From NCBI GenBank assembly GCA_963836005.1, contig CAWIHS010000002.1, positions 62,001-126,000 of the forward strand: a DNA stretch of 64,000 nucleotides. The letters run 5' to 3'. The position numbers and the translations under genes were made by a program. The stretch comes from CAWIHS01 sp963836005 (GTDB taxonomy: Bacteria; Pseudomonadota; Gammaproteobacteria; GRL18). The notes under the pieces are model-generated. The model ran no database searches. It was given only the letters and a program-made list of their open reading frames with translations, and was not told where the DNA came from. This document shows, in pieces, positions 55,444-64,000 of the stretch (the stretch's first letter is position 1; every line of letters begins with the position of its first letter).

Positions 55444-56135
55444 GTTAACACGCCGTTCAGAGGATGGTTGGAATAGGGTATAATATTATGATCTTAAAGG
55501 AATTATTGTTGTAATACTTTACTTTCTTACCCAATCCATCCCCCCTAATAAAGTAGAAGAAATTTTATCGAATTTTTGGATGGAGTTAAATTATAGAATG
55601 TATAAGCAAAAAAATCGTCATATTTTTTGCTCTATTTAATAATATCAGCCTGGCACCAAAAAACTGATATTTTATTGCTTATACCTATATTGAACAATGA
55701 GTCAAAGCTGGTACCTGAACACATTAAATTTGTTCAGCTGAATTATTCTTGTATTAAAGCAACTGTTTTACTCATATAAAGCTTCAATACCTATTTAAGT
55801 TCAGGGGGGCCGCGTAATCAGAGATATAATGTAAAGTCCCTGAATTATTGGAGCTGAACTGATGGATGTGATGCCTTAAAATTGCATTGAACATCGTTAT
55901 GAGCTGGCGGCGAACACTTTTTCATCGATGTAATAATAGTTAAATGCCGGTGTATTCAAGCATGTCAATGTTTTACTCATGGCACTCCGCAGCATCAAAA
56001 TAATGAAAAATAAATTGAAGAATTAATTTTGACAATAAACCCGTTTTAAATCTTTGGAAGGCCTATATTTCATCTTTGTCAACAAACGGTCAAACAAGAT
56101 TTTACCAAGTAGTATAAGGTATGTAGTTACAATTA
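55444..56135. other. Intergenic region, no intact gene
   Basis: Nearly 700 bases of AT-rich sequence. A short more G+C-rich patch at about 55800-55960 contains a possible coding remnant (codons reading CIEHRYELAANTFSSM), interrupted by stops. I cannot assign it to a family. No repeats or RNA genes are recognised. Confidence 0.4.
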
Positions 56136-56543
56136 CTATATACCTTCTCGACCAATAATCTGGAATCTCATATAATTATCACCCTCATAATAAGAACCTT
56201 CACCATAATTTTCAGGTAATGCATTATTAAAAACGAAGGACAAATCATCAAATTCAAATGAAGAAACCTCTCCATCAGACCTGGCGAAACCATAAGATTC
56301 ATTACCAGGCCCTGCAAGCTTCTCTAATATTGAACAAGAATAGATATCGCATGTTTCTTCCTCGATGTAGCTATTATCAAGAGATATTTCCCAAACGAGA
56401 TATTCACCTTCCATAAAGTCGGGCAGCGAGGAAAAAGTAATCATTCCTTCTATTATTACTGTTTCAATTTCTTCTGCGACAGCTAATTGACCTGCGAAAC
56501 ACAATACGATTATTAAAAGTAACTTTGTTAGATATTTATACAT
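56136..56543 (-). CDS. Small secreted acidic hypothetical protein
   Basis: A 135-residue protein with a clear signal peptide (KLLLIIVLCFAGQLAVA). The mature part is strongly acidic and beta-rich (VIIEGMITFSSLPDFMEGEY; SSFEFDDLSFVFNNALPENY). It has two Cys close together (EETCDIYSCSI) that could form a disulfide. Many PEP-CTERM proteins begin with a similar 'xxIxGxITFS' strand after the signal, but no PEP-CTERM anchor is present: the protein ends MRFQIIGREGI. It may be a truncated member of that group. That reading is a guess. The start has only a weak ribosome site. Confidence 0.6.
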   Translation of the reverse strand: MYKYLTKLLLIIVLCFAGQLAVAEEIETVIIEGMITFSSLPDFMEGEYLVWEISLDNSYIEEETCDIYSCSILEKLAGPGNESYGFARSDGEVSSFEFDDLSFVFNNALPENYGEGSYYEGDNYMRFQIIGREGI

Positions 56544-56660
56544 TGGTCTATTCCTTTACACTCAATGAAGACAATGCGAAAAATCATTATTTCGCATAAT
56601 ATATTTCAGATATACACTTAAATTTATTGAACTATATCTATACCTATATAGTGAAACATT

Positions 56661-58646
56661 TTAAATCTTGAACCATGATGGTAATTGAACAAATGAACCT
56701 TCACCATCATCAATATCACCACCTAAATGAGTTAACCCCCTTGGCACATCGGGATCTGGCGCGTAAGGATAAATGTATCTTATAGGTTCCTTAAAATCTA
56801 TTCTGTATTTGAATTGAGACTTGGTTTGGTTGTAGCCATTAAAAATATTATTTGCAGCAAAAACATGACTTCTTTCTTTCCAATTGGGTGGCGCTGGCAA
56901 TCTATCAAACATTGAAGTGAATTTAGCAACCGTGGCGTTAGGTGCCGTGCCTCTTGTATCGATTCCAGTATTATGCAGAGATGTGCCATTTGTAAGAGTT
57001 CCACCTTCAGGATTAAACTCAACAAAAGAAATGTATTTTTGAAAGGTTAATTTAGTATTTTCTGGATCGGATGGATCGCCAATCATATCCCAGAAAGGTG
57101 CATTGACAGGCTCCCAGTCAGGAGCAGGTTCAATGCCACCAACTTCACCCGTTGCTGTATAAGTATGAGATGCATTTTCACCATGAAATGCCTCGCTTTT
57201 TATTCCACTAACTTCAGACATAGGGTAAATTTGATTATAATCTGTTGAGAAATATCGAGGATTCATGTTCCCTGCACTCGCCATATTCCGGTTTGGAAAC
57301 AGAATAGCGATGGGATCAGTCCACATTACACCGTTAAATATAGTTGTTTTGGTAAATTCACCTATATTTATAGGATTTGATCTTGATGTTTTTCCAATAT
57401 CAGGTTGAGATGGATCTCTCCATTGACTGATCCAGAAATTTCTCAATTTTGTAATATCCGACAGCGATTTCACAGTGATACCGCCAAAAGATTTATTTCC
57501 GCCAATCATTTCATAGGCTTTCAGGTTATTTATATACGCAGCTTTTTGTGCAATGCCATCATCCGCTTCTGTAATGCCATGTAAATAAATACAATGATAA
57601 ACACTATCTGAGCCACATCTTGTCATTTCAATATTTGAAATAAAAACAGTACTAGCCCTTTGTCCGCTCGTGTTTGAACCCGTTATTGAATCTCCCCCAA
57701 AAAAATCATGCAGAAAGATATTGTTATATACTGTGTAATCAGCAGCACTCAACTTGCCTCTTTCAATATCCAGATTTTTATAATAGATATACTTATTATC
57801 TTTTGTCATAAAGGTTAAATTAAAATTCTTTCCATCTGCGTCAGGGACATTAAGCTGCGGTCTGTTATCAGGTTCACCAATAATATACAAGGCTTCTTTT
57901 TTCTGACCGCCACCTATCCATGAGTTATTACCATGCAACTTGGTGTAATTATATTCACCACCTTTGATCAATAAAACGCCATTACCTGTTGCTGGAAGTC
58001 TGCTAACAGCTTCGTGAAATGTGATGGTATCGTCACTGCCCCAAATAACATCGGGTTCCAGCACTTTTACCTTAAACTCAATACTAGTCTGATTTGTATC
58101 AGGCTGATGTAGAGTGATTATTTTCTCGATATCACCATCAATTTGTGAACCATCATAATGTAATTTGCCTGTATTCTCATCAAAGCTTACGCCTGTCGGT
58201 AAATCACCTTGTATTATCGATTGTAATACAGGATTCCAACCAGCACCCGTTAACCAGTGTGTCCCACCTTTTGGGTACAGGTTATTTGGATTAAGCATAT
58301 AAATACCCATATTCTCTTTGTCTGTATAACCTTCTATGAAAACAATATCAGGGATTTCTGCATATCTAAAAAATAATGTTTCATCATCAGGCTTAAACTT
58401 CAATAATCCATTGGAACAACTTGGGCGTTCTGTATTAGTACAATTTATCTCCCATGGTAAATTATCTATTCTACTTGGTCTATTAGAGAAAGCTCTCTGT
58501 GAAACACTATTTCTGACTGATTTTTGAGTTAGATCATAGGATGAAATATCCATTCGCATTGGCTTTTTAGCAATGCCGGCAGAAGAGTAAATACAAATAG
58601 TGAGAAATATAAATAAGAAATGCAATACTTTTATTTGAAGTGTCAT
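56661..58646 (-). CDS. Large secreted beta-helix protein with Ig-like domain
   Basis: A 661-residue protein with a signal peptide (VLHFLFIFLTICIYSSAGIA). An N-terminal cadherin/Ig-like region of about 100-200 (PDIVFIEGYTDKENMGIYML, LPTGVSFDENTGKLHYDGSQ) is of the putative-Ig type seen in surface proteins. A parallel beta-helix runs from about 205 to 480 (GNGVLLIKGGEYNYTKLHGN, NIFLHDFFGGDSITGSNTSG). The C-terminal 150 residues are Pro/Trp-rich. It is the third beta-helix protein in this locus. The fold and export suggest action on a polysaccharide, but no catalytic motif is certain. Confidence 0.8.
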   Translation of the reverse strand: MTLQIKVLHFLFIFLTICIYSSAGIAKKPMRMDISSYDLTQKSVRNSVSQRAFSNRPSRIDNLPWEINCTNTERPSCSNGLLKFKPDDETLFFRYAEIPDIVFIEGYTDKENMGIYMLNPNNLYPKGGTHWLTGAGWNPVLQSIIQGDLPTGVSFDENTGKLHYDGSQIDGDIEKIITLHQPDTNQTSIEFKVKVLEPDVIWGSDDTITFHEAVSRLPATGNGVLLIKGGEYNYTKLHGNNSWIGGGQKKEALYIIGEPDNRPQLNVPDADGKNFNLTFMTKDNKYIYYKNLDIERGKLSAADYTVYNNIFLHDFFGGDSITGSNTSGQRASTVFISNIEMTRCGSDSVYHCIYLHGITEADDGIAQKAAYINNLKAYEMIGGNKSFGGITVKSLSDITKLRNFWISQWRDPSQPDIGKTSRSNPINIGEFTKTTIFNGVMWTDPIAILFPNRNMASAGNMNPRYFSTDYNQIYPMSEVSGIKSEAFHGENASHTYTATGEVGGIEPAPDWEPVNAPFWDMIGDPSDPENTKLTFQKYISFVEFNPEGGTLTNGTSLHNTGIDTRGTAPNATVAKFTSMFDRLPAPPNWKERSHVFAANNIFNGYNQTKSQFKYRIDFKEPIRYIYPYAPDPDVPRGLTHLGGDIDDGEGSFVQLPSWFKI

Positions 58647-59229
58647 TTTTTTAATCCATTAAATTTAATCCTTCATCAGATTTAACAGTAATAAAAAAAA
58701 TGTTATCTTGAAATAGTTCCCATTTATCTAGAAAAGTACTAAATTTATTTTATGTTTGAGAGATAATGCTCTTTAATACTACAGCTACAACGATAAAGCA
58801 GACTAGTTGTCAACTGATTAATAGCTGTTCAACCATAAAGAGCATACTATTATAGAGTTTATCCCCTGTATTTTAAATTATCTACTAAATCTCTAGCTCG
58901 TTAGATGCAAGCAGACTTAAATACAATTATCAAGCAGGAGTCCATTCAGGGGATTAATTCATAGTCTAATACGTAATCACAATCTTATTCCCATTGCCCG
59001 TTTAACAGCCGGAGACACATAGAATAAATGGTTATGGCTATAGAGAAGTTACAAACAATATTCTAAATGTTTGTATAACTGTTCATTAATCTGTGACTCA
59101 TACCTAAAAATGTATAATGTTTAGCAAATATTTGATAATATCGCTGTTTCAATCAGCTAAATTTCTTTTAAAGTTATATCATTAATCTTCTCTTTAATTC
59201 ATCAAGAAATACTGCAACAATTTATTATT
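58647..59229. other. Intergenic region between divergent genes, no gene seen
   Basis: About 580 AT-rich bases between a minus-strand beta-helix gene and the plus-strand sulfotransferase. It must hold both promoters; none can be placed with confidence. Confidence 0.4.
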
Positions 59230-60102
59230 ATGAAAGACATTAAGCATTTATTAATTGTAGGTTCACAAAAATCTGGCACCACCTATCTATCCAGTTTGTT
59301 ATTACAGCACCCAAAAATTAAACTATTGCAAGAGATAAAAGAACCTGATTTTTTTACCCGGCATTGGTATAAAGGTAAAGAATGGTACTACAGAAATGTT
59401 GAAGATGACAAATCCATGTTTTATCTTGACGCATCAACTAGCTATACTGCAGCCCCGCTTGATCCAAATGAAATTAACAGCGATAAAAAACACCTGCAAC
59501 CTCTCAAAGATGTTCCACAAAGAATTGCTGAGACAACAAATAATATACGCTTTATTTATATTATGAGAGATCCAGTCAAAAGAGCCTATTCATCTTACTG
59601 GCACAATGTCCGTGCTGGACATGAAAATAATGAATTTAGAGAAGCCCTCACTGCCAGCAGCTATTATTTACGTCTTGGTGAATATTATGAGCAGATACAG
59701 TTATATTTACAATACTTTAAATGTGAACAGTTTTTATTTTTAAGTTTTGAAGATTTTATTAATAATCCGGTTACAGTAACCAAAAAATGTTTTCAATTTT
59801 TAGAACTTGATGATTTCAATCTTACCCTAACTAATCAAAGCAAGAACCGTTCATTTATATACCCAAAGTATTTACAAGCACTAAACCGCCTCACATCAAA
59901 ACATGGCGGCTTAAACAAAATGATAAAGACGATTCAACCCGCTTTCCCTGAGTATCTTATCCAATTTTTTGGGAATAAAATCACTCATCAGACACCAACT
60001 ATCAAAGATGAGGATAAAGATTTTTTAATAAATTATTACCGTGAAAAAAATTTATTATTAGATGAATTTTTAGAATTTGATACCAGGCACTGGTTAAGTT
60101 AA
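59230..60102 (+). CDS. PAPS-dependent sulfotransferase
   Basis: A 290-residue cytosolic sulfotransferase. The 5'-phosphosulfate-binding loop is LLIVGSQKSGTTYLSSLLLQ (about residues 6-25), and the 3'-phosphate-binding site is FIYIMRDPVKRAYSSYWHN (about 113-131). LFLSFEDFINNP follows. It transfers sulfate from PAPS to a hydroxyl of a sugar or lipid-linked oligosaccharide. It is followed 15 bases later by a Wzx-like flippase, which suggests that the polysaccharide repeat unit is sulfated before export. The acceptor cannot be told from sequence. Confidence 0.9.
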   Translation: MKDIKHLLIVGSQKSGTTYLSSLLLQHPKIKLLQEIKEPDFFTRHWYKGKEWYYRNVEDDKSMFYLDASTSYTAAPLDPNEINSDKKHLQPLKDVPQRIAETTNNIRFIYIMRDPVKRAYSSYWHNVRAGHENNEFREALTASSYYLRLGEYYEQIQLYLQYFKCEQFLFLSFEDFINNPVTVTKKCFQFLELDDFNLTLTNQSKNRSFIYPKYLQALNRLTSKHGGLNKMIKTIQPAFPEYLIQFFGNKITHQTPTIKDEDKDFLINYYREKNLLLDEFLEFDTRHWLS

Positions 60103-60117
60103 CGAGCTGAATAAGTA

Positions 60118-61650
60118 GTGAGCACTTTAGGCAATAAAACATTTACTGGTTCTTTGTGGGTTATATTCAGCAAATGGATAATACGCTTCTTCGGCATCAT
60201 CAGCACTGCAATTTTAGCAAGAATATATTCTCCTGAAGACTTCGGTATTGTTGCTATAGCGCTTCTTGTCATGGCTTTTCTTGAAGTTATATTACAAAAT
60301 GGAACAGAAAACTATCTTATCCGCCAAGAGCATATCAATTCTATTGACTATGATACAGCCTGGAGTATAAGACTTGTCATACTAATAATCATGGCTATGA
60401 TTCTTGGTATCTGTTCAGAATCTTTATCTGATTTTTTTCAGGACAGCAAGCTGATATATGTCTTTTATTTCCTTTCTTTCGTGTTATTTATTTCTGCATT
60501 CGAAAATATAGGAATGGTAATTCACCGGAAAAATTTTAATTTCAGAATTATATTCTGGTTTAATATCTTAAAAAAAATCAGTGGGTTTGTTACCACAGTC
60601 GCCCTGGCTTTCTACTTGAAAAATTACTGGGCTGTCATTATTGGTTTGTTTACCTTTAGATTCACTGCAGTTATTTTAAGTTATATTCTTTCAACATACA
60701 GACCTTCTTTTAGATTTACGGGTTTTAAAAGACAATGGAACTTCTCAAAATGGGTTCTTCTCAACAATATTACCAATCTTGGCAGACAAAAATCTGAACA
60801 AATCGTTATTTCAAAAATGTTGGGGGTCGGGGATATAGGTTTATACTCCCTGGCACAGCAGATTGCCAGCATTCCCATGACAGAATTAATTCAGCCATTA
60901 ATGATTACACTGTATTCCGCTTATTCAGATATATTAAAAAACATAGATCAATTATCACTCGTTTTCATCAAGGTCATTGGAATTATAAGCAATATCGTTT
61001 TGCCTTTGCTTACAGGACTTTTTATACTATCACCAATGATAACGACACTTTTTCTTGGAAACAACTGGGGCGCCGTAGTACCTATATTAAAATTAATGAT
61101 AGTAATTACAGGTGTACAGATTTATATTACCATTATTTCAAACCTACTCACCGCGCTGGATAAAGTAAAAATTATTGCCATAGTTAACTGGGTACTTATT
61201 ATAATATTAATCCCCAGCATGATTTATATAGCAATAGATGGAAACCTTGAAGAGTTGATCCTTGGCAGAACCGCACTTGCGATAATTTTTTTACCAGTAT
61301 TTATTGTTATATTGCTTCGTTCACTTAGTATAAAAACTCCACTTCTGATAATGGCAGTTATTAGACCTGCTGTTTCATCGGTCTTTATGGGTTTTAGCAT
61401 CTATTATCTTGATACTTTTTTAAGCGACTATCCTGATATCGTCCGATTATTTAGTGAAACAATCGCCGGAGTCGTAATTTATTCAATCACTGTGATTACA
61501 TTGTGGTTTGTCTCAGGCATGAATATTGGTGGTGAAGATTTTATTCTGGACAAGTTTGCTAGAGTGCTTGCTAAATTCAGCGTTACATCTACATTTGCCA
61601 GTTATATTTTTAAAACTTTAAAAAATCACAAAACAGCTCACCATCTTTAA
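60118..61650 (+). CDS. Oligosaccharide flippase, Wzx/MOP family
   Basis: A 510-residue polytopic membrane protein with about 12-14 predicted hydrophobic helices and no large soluble domain. The N-terminus (FTGSLWVIFSKWIIRFFGII) and the ILARIYSPEDFGIVAIALL block are typical of polysaccharide_synt/Wzx-like flippases, which move undecaprenyl-linked repeat units across the inner membrane. The start is GTG at 60118 with only a weak ribosome site. Together with the sulfotransferase it points to a Wzx/Wzy-type export path. Confidence 0.9.
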   Translation: MSTLGNKTFTGSLWVIFSKWIIRFFGIISTAILARIYSPEDFGIVAIALLVMAFLEVILQNGTENYLIRQEHINSIDYDTAWSIRLVILIIMAMILGICSESLSDFFQDSKLIYVFYFLSFVLFISAFENIGMVIHRKNFNFRIIFWFNILKKISGFVTTVALAFYLKNYWAVIIGLFTFRFTAVILSYILSTYRPSFRFTGFKRQWNFSKWVLLNNITNLGRQKSEQIVISKMLGVGDIGLYSLAQQIASIPMTELIQPLMITLYSAYSDILKNIDQLSLVFIKVIGIISNIVLPLLTGLFILSPMITTLFLGNNWGAVVPILKLMIVITGVQIYITIISNLLTALDKVKIIAIVNWVLIIILIPSMIYIAIDGNLEELILGRTALAIIFLPVFIVILLRSLSIKTPLLIMAVIRPAVSSVFMGFSIYYLDTFLSDYPDIVRLFSETIAGVVIYSITVITLWFVSGMNIGGEDFILDKFARVLAKFSVTSTFASYIFKTLKNHKTAHHL

Positions 61651-62170
61651 AAATTTTGATTAATTGAGCATTTATCTTCTAAATTCCTCATAAATTATCT
61701 CAAAGGGGCACATCGAGGATACTTATTAAGCTTATTACCTCCATTACAAACCAATACAAACTGTGGCATACCGTCATATGGATTCTCGTTTTAAAAACAC
61801 TCTTTGATCTCTCAAAATCTTTGACATCAAGAATTTACCCCGCACTGTATGCAGAAGTGATTGCGGTTTATAAATTCAGACTCACCAGCATGTATATTAC
61901 GTTTCTGGCAATCATACATAAGTCAAACGAGAACATTGAGACAGTATTTTGCTTATTTGATGTCTTTTACTATAAATTCAGCTGAATTACATAACTGTGA
62001 TATAGTATGCTTAACCCCAGATTGATTACATAATATCAAAACCTATATTTTCAAAGAATCCAAACTCCATCATTTTAATATTGTATGACTAATTACTGTT
62101 CTCAATTATTGCATTTACAATCTTTTAGTTTTTGGTACAGTGAAACTCAACAACTTAATTGGAATTTATT
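61651..62170. other. Intergenic region, no gene seen
   Basis: About 520 AT-rich bases between the flippase and ATP-grasp genes. No intact frame, repeat or RNA gene is recognisable. Confidence 0.4.
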
Positions 62171-63328
62171 ATGAAAAAAATAGATAACTTCACTAATCTA
62201 CAAACGGCAAGAAAAATAACTGGGCGTTCGTATTTAGACCTTATCCTGGAAATAATTAAACTACGTTTATCAACCGGAAAAATTGGAATATCAGAATATT
62301 TTGATTATAGATTATTTGACGATGATATTTCTTTCGAAAAAAAATTGGAGTTTTGTGGTTATAGAGGTCAGGCTATTCTTGAGGATATCTTAGTTGATGA
62401 CTATTCAAAAATTTTAAGCCTGGACAAGCTTACATTTCATCATATTATGAAAAGTTATGGATTTTCAGTCCCTGGACTGAAAGCACTTTATACAGAAACT
62501 GGCAGGCCCTTTTCAGGAAAACGCATAACCAACCAAAATAAATTAATAAATTATCTTAGAAATGACACTATATATCCAATATATTTAAAACCTTCCTTTG
62601 GGGCTTATGGAAGCACGAATACACAAATTACTGGTATAGAAAATGACTCCTTAATTCTAGGGGATAATTCAAAAAAGAACATATATGATTTTTGCAAACA
62701 AATTAAAGATCCTTCTGGTTTCGGCTTGTTAATTCAAGAAACACTAAAACCACATTCAAAAATTGTAAATTTATGTGGTGAAAAAATATCCGGACTTCGC
62801 GTTCACCCATTTCTAGGCAACGATGGTCTTTATATTCATAGAGTGCTCTGGAAAATCAATGTTGGCACGAATGATACAGATAATTTTTCATCGGGTTTAA
62901 CTGGAAATATGCTAGCAGATGTTGACCTGAATACAGGCAGGATCACAAGAGTGGTATCAGGCATTGGCTTAAATCAAAAAGAAGTACAGCAACATCCAAC
63001 AACGGGAGAGACTCTGGTTGGTTTTGAATTGCCATGGTTCAATGAAGCAATACAGCTTGTAAAAGATGCTGCAATTTTGTTTCCCGGTTTCATATGCCAG
63101 GGTTGGGATATCGCAATTTGTGAAGATGGGCCAGTTGCAATTGAGGTTAATTGGTTTGGGGATGTAGAACTTCCACAATATTCTGGAAGACATGGCTTTC
63201 TTGATCAAAAATTTCTTTCGCTTATGAAAAGCAGAAATCTGGATAAATACCTAAAAGGACGTGCAAGACCATGTCATATGAATCCAACGGGAAGACTTGG
63301 CTGGCGAGGTTCACACTGGCCCTATTAA
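62171..63328 (+). CDS. Sugar-transfer associated ATP-grasp protein
   Basis: I place the start at ATG 62171 because GGAA lies 6 bases upstream; the TTG at 62159 would bury that site. The product of about 385 residues is of the PF14397 ATP-grasp type. The N-terminal part contains YPIYLKPSFGAYGSTNTQI (glycine-rich ATP-binding strand). A core block follows (EKISGLRVHPFLGNDGLYIH, GLTGNMLADVDLNTGRI). The metal- and ATP-binding C-terminus is CQGWDIAICEDGPVAIEVNW. Family members sit in exopolysaccharide clusters and are thought to ligate an amino acid or similar group to a sugar carrier. The substrate is unknown. Confidence 0.85.
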   Translation: MKKIDNFTNLQTARKITGRSYLDLILEIIKLRLSTGKIGISEYFDYRLFDDDISFEKKLEFCGYRGQAILEDILVDDYSKILSLDKLTFHHIMKSYGFSVPGLKALYTETGRPFSGKRITNQNKLINYLRNDTIYPIYLKPSFGAYGSTNTQITGIENDSLILGDNSKKNIYDFCKQIKDPSGFGLLIQETLKPHSKIVNLCGEKISGLRVHPFLGNDGLYIHRVLWKINVGTNDTDNFSSGLTGNMLADVDLNTGRITRVVSGIGLNQKEVQQHPTTGETLVGFELPWFNEAIQLVKDAAILFPGFICQGWDIAICEDGPVAIEVNWFGDVELPQYSGRHGFLDQKFLSLMKSRNLDKYLKGRARPCHMNPTGRLGWRGSHWPY

Positions 63329-63492
63329 ATCAAGTATGCACTTAAATTCCATGCGATAACGCAAGGACTTTAGTATTAACAGAAAATCAACACATAATTC
63401 TAAAGTTTAATCAGGCCTGCTAATACTGTATAAACTTATAAATTCAGCTTGAATTCACATTAATCATATTTTAGTTATAATAACCTGTGACA

Positions 63493-64000
63493 ATGAAAAT
63501 ACCAGAGATAGGCATAGATCATAAAATAATTCTAGATGAATTGGATGCGGCTAAATCAAATGATGTAGACTGGAAAAATGGTCGTAGCTGGAGCCTTGTA
63601 TATTATGCGGGACAGGAGCACACAGATTTTTTAAAAAAAGTTTATAATTTATATTTCTCAGAAAATGCAGCAGGGCCAACGATGTTTCCAAGCTTGCGCA
63701 TTATGGAAGCAGAAGTTCTATCTATGATGTCATCGCTATTAGGTGGTAATGAAGATACTGCCGGAACCATGACTTCAGGAGGAACGGAGAGCATTCTATT
63801 GGCAATGAAAGCTTACCGCGATTTCGCCCGAGAAAAAAAACCACATATAACCATACCGGAAATTCTAGTGCCGGTTTCTGCACACCCGGCATTTCTTAAG
63901 GCTGCACAATATTTTAATCTCAAGGTAATTCCAGTACCTGTGGACACCAGCTACCAGGCTGATATCCCTGCAATCAAGGATTTAGTAAATGATAACACCA
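63493..64000 (+). CDS. PLP-dependent decarboxylase / sphingosine-1-phosphate-lyase-like, N-terminal part (cut by window edge)
   Basis: Translating from ATG 63493 gives MKIPEIGIDHKIILDELDAA and then GRSWSLVYYAGQEHTDFLKK, FPSLRIMEAEVLSMMSSLLG, and the hallmark GTMTSGGTESILLAMKAYRD, which binds the PLP phosphate in group-II decarboxylases and sphingosine-1-phosphate lyases. The frame is open for 169 codons to the end of the window; the PLP lysine lies beyond. It was not listed among complete frames because no stop is reached. S1P-lyase-like enzymes occur in some exosortase/EPS loci and in phosphonate or long-chain-base pathways, so the substrate is undetermined. Confidence 0.82.
   Translation, partial: MKIPEIGIDHKIILDELDAAKSNDVDWKNGRSWSLVYYAGQEHTDFLKKVYNLYFSENAAGPTMFPSLRIMEAEVLSMMSSLLGGNEDTAGTMTSGGTESILLAMKAYRDFAREKKPHITIPEILVPVSAHPAFLKAAQYFNLKVIPVPVDTSYQADIPAIKDLVNDNT

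Noticed and set aside
55800..55960. Possible transposase remnant
   Set aside because: Only about 16 suggestive residues between stops; too little to assign a family.

Overview
The window looks like the chromosome of an AT-leaning gammaproteobacterium. Diagnostic core blocks are rsmA-apaG, lptG, groES-groEL with fxsA and cutA, dsbD, aroQ-accB-accC-prmA, and a DUF3426 zinc-ribbon gene followed by dusB-fis-purH. An exosortase-A-type exopolysaccharide locus on the right suggests an environmental bacterium of the kind that carries PEP-CTERM/exosortase systems. The genus cannot be read from this sequence, and no rRNA, tRNA or CRISPR array was seen.

Left part (1-8.1 kb): the tail of an IS110-family transposase, a small secreted protein, a large hairpin repeat, and then a four-gene selenium module. 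This module is a SelD selenophosphate synthetase fused to a flavin/NAD oxidoreductase, EgtD (hercynine synthesis), a SenA/EgtB-like sulfoxide/selenoxide synthase, and a divergent SenB-type selenosugar synthase. Together they fit selenoneine biosynthesis: SelD activates selenium, SenB makes a selenosugar, EgtD makes hercynine, and SenA joins them.

Accessory island (about 8.4-20 kb): it is bounded by two direct, diverged copies of the rsmA leader plus the first rsmA codons (8465-8679 and 19745-20124). Inside are a HepT/MntA toxin-antitoxin pair, an internally deleted REP-associated transposase, an IS66 TnpA remnant, several orphan genes, a P-loop kinase-like gene and a small ORF each carrying one in-frame stop, a multiply broken tyrosine recombinase, and a frameshifted PKD surface protein whose 5' end is repeated downstream. 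The intact rsmA leader carries a 156-bp MITE.

Core block (20-44 kb): rsmA, a putative zincin, apaG, lptG, a FemAB-like acyltransferase, groEL/groES under a CIRCE operator, fxsA, cutA, a DsbD with two tandem N-terminal alpha domains, a TlpA-like thioredoxin, aroQ, accB, accC, prmA, a DUF3426 protein containing an 18-copy 18-bp minisatellite, dusB, fis, purH, a LEA14-like lipoprotein and a phosphohexomutase.

Right part (44-64 kb): a surface-polysaccharide region. It holds three large secreted parallel beta-helix proteins, the exosortase-A-associated acyl-CoA ligase and PLP decarboxylase, an acyl carrier protein, an HprK-related kinase / PqqD-like / nucleotidyltransferase cassette with a Tat-type Ser-rich small protein as its likely client, a sulfotransferase, a Wzx-like flippase, a sugar-transfer ATP-grasp protein, and the start of a sphingosine-1-phosphate-lyase-like PLP enzyme that runs off the window. 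The exosortase itself is not in the window.
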